NCBI GenBank assembly: GCA_028279265.1 | Contig: JANQOC010000464.1 | Span: 1 to 6,025, forward strand | Direction: 5' to 3' | DNA: 6,025 nucleotides | Origin: Hyphomicrobiales bacterium | GTDB lineage: Bacteria > Pseudomonadota > Alphaproteobacteria > Rhizobiales > CAYWUX01 | Shown: piece after piece, positions 5,561 through 6,025 of the stretch | Numbering within the stretch: position 1 is the stretch's first letter | How the letters are laid out: each line of letters begins with the position of its first letter | The notes under the pieces: model-generated | Database searches by the model: none | The model's input: the letters and a program-made list of their open reading frames with translations, nothing else | What the model was told of the DNA's origin: nothing | Made by a program: the position numbers and the translations under genes

Positions 5561-5579
5561 TTCATTGAGGTTTCGGCAA
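5551..5579 (-). promoter_or_regulatory. Candidate promoter for the secreted six-cysteine protein
   Basis: Read on the - strand, TTGCCG (5579-5574, 4 of 6) is followed after exactly 17 bases by TATCAT (5556-5551, 5 of 6). The predicted start near 5544 leaves a leader of about 30 bases to the ATG at 5514. Overlap with the + strand promoter means the two directions may compete or be co-regulated. Confidence 0.4.
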
Positions 5580-5593
5580 TTTCGGAGCCCATT

Positions 5594-5611
5594 ATGGTTT
5601 CCTGTCTTTGA
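5594..5611 (+). CDS. Possible five-codon upstream ORF (MVSCL)
   Basis: GGAG at 5584-5587 sits six bases before an ATG at 5594, a good initiation site, but the reading ends after five codons (Met-Val-Ser-Cys-Leu) at TGA 5609-5611. The next gene starts 16 bases later in another frame and has no ribosome binding site of its own. It may therefore depend on re-initiation or coupling. A frameshift error in the sequence is an alternative reading. Confidence 0.25.
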   Translation: MVSCL

Positions 5612-5627
5612 TCATCTCTATCGCATC

Positions 5628-6020
5628 ATGATTTCAAAGTTTCTTCTTCACGGCATCATCGCGGTCTTTGCTCTCACTTTGTTCATAGGGAATGACGATG
5701 TCGGGGCTTTGAAGGCGCATGCCACCGGTGCCCTCGCCATTCAGATTGAAGGAACACGGTACGGATTTTCCTATGGTTATCGGTCCGCCAAATCGGCCAG
5801 GCGGCGGGCCTTGCGGGAGTGCGGTCGCGGTTGCAAAATTGTCGCCGTATACAGAAATCGTTGCGCCGCTTATGCCGAAGACAAATTGCCCGGGGCAAAG
5901 ATCTCGCAGATCGTATCCGGTGCTCGAAACAAGCAGCAGGCCGAGGAAACTGCCCTGGATCGTTGCGCGGATAGTGGAGGCATTCAATGTGAGGTACGCG
6001 TGTCCGCCTGTGACCGTTAG
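5628..6020 (+). CDS. Secreted DUF4189-like protein
   Basis: This 130-residue protein has a hydrophobic N-terminal signal (about 1-21, possible cleavage between residues 26 and 34) and one compact domain resembling DUF4189. The domain runs ALAIQIEGTRYGFSYGYRS (35-53), SARRRALREC (56-65), CKIVAVYRNRCAAYA (69-83), a variable loop, AEETALDRC (105-113), then CEVRVSACD (121-129). Six cysteines (C65, C69, C79, C113, C121, C128) probably pair as three disulfides in the periplasm. DUF4189 proteins are small secreted proteins of unknown function, often repeated in alphaproteobacterial and actinobacterial genomes. I take the ATG at 5628 because it places the hydrophobic segment at the N-terminus. An in-frame TTG at 5565 would add 21 residues without typical signal character. 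No ribosome binding site precedes 5628. Confidence 0.8.
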   Translation: MISKFLLHGIIAVFALTLFIGNDDVGALKAHATGALAIQIEGTRYGFSYGYRSAKSARRRALRECGRGCKIVAVYRNRCAAYAEDKLPGAKISQIVSGARNKQQAEETALDRCADSGGIQCEVRVSACDR

Positions 6021-6025
6021 CCGAT

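Overview
The window looks like chromosomal DNA from a Gram-negative bacterium, most likely an alphaproteobacterium. This rests on a Tat-type signal on an oxidoreductase, several Sec-type signal peptides, a DUF4189-like secreted protein, and a base composition near even GC. The lineage is an inference; no rRNA or other marker gene is present. I see no tRNA, rRNA, CRISPR array, transposase or phage gene.

Left half (1-3338, all on the + strand): a 358-base non-coding region leads into an AraC-family regulator (359-1168). After a 146-base regulatory gap comes a tight three-gene run. Its members are a short-chain dehydrogenase/reductase with a twin-arginine signal (1315-2220), a SnoaL/NTF2-like protein with a signal peptide (2246-2776), and a second, dissimilar SnoaL/NTF2-like protein with a signal peptide (2838-3338). 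All three products appear to be exported, which suggests a small periplasmic redox plus NTF2-fold enzyme module under AraC-type control. The gap before the dehydrogenase carries a 15-base direct repeat with a 22-base period, the geometry expected for an AraC-type operator. A separate motif, GYTCATGAY, occurs twice upstream of the regulator and once, inverted, in the dehydrogenase promoter.

Middle (3339-3641): a convergent intergenic region with no convincing gene, rich in GGATC words and carrying one 7-bp hairpin.

Right half: on the - strand lie an unrecognised secreted six-cysteine protein (4594-5514), a possible 40-residue small ORF (4455-4577), and an unrecognised polytopic membrane protein (3642-4451). 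The small ORF is in frame with the membrane protein gene and separated from it by one stop codon and one sense codon. Divergent from this group, on the + strand, is a DUF4189-like secreted six-cysteine protein (5628-6020). The two directions appear to share overlapping promoters around 5531-5579, and a five-codon upstream ORF with a good ribosome binding site precedes the DUF4189-like gene.

The best candidate for an under-described system is the AraC / Tat-dehydrogenase / two exported NTF2-like proteins cluster. Its substrate cannot be read from the sequence.
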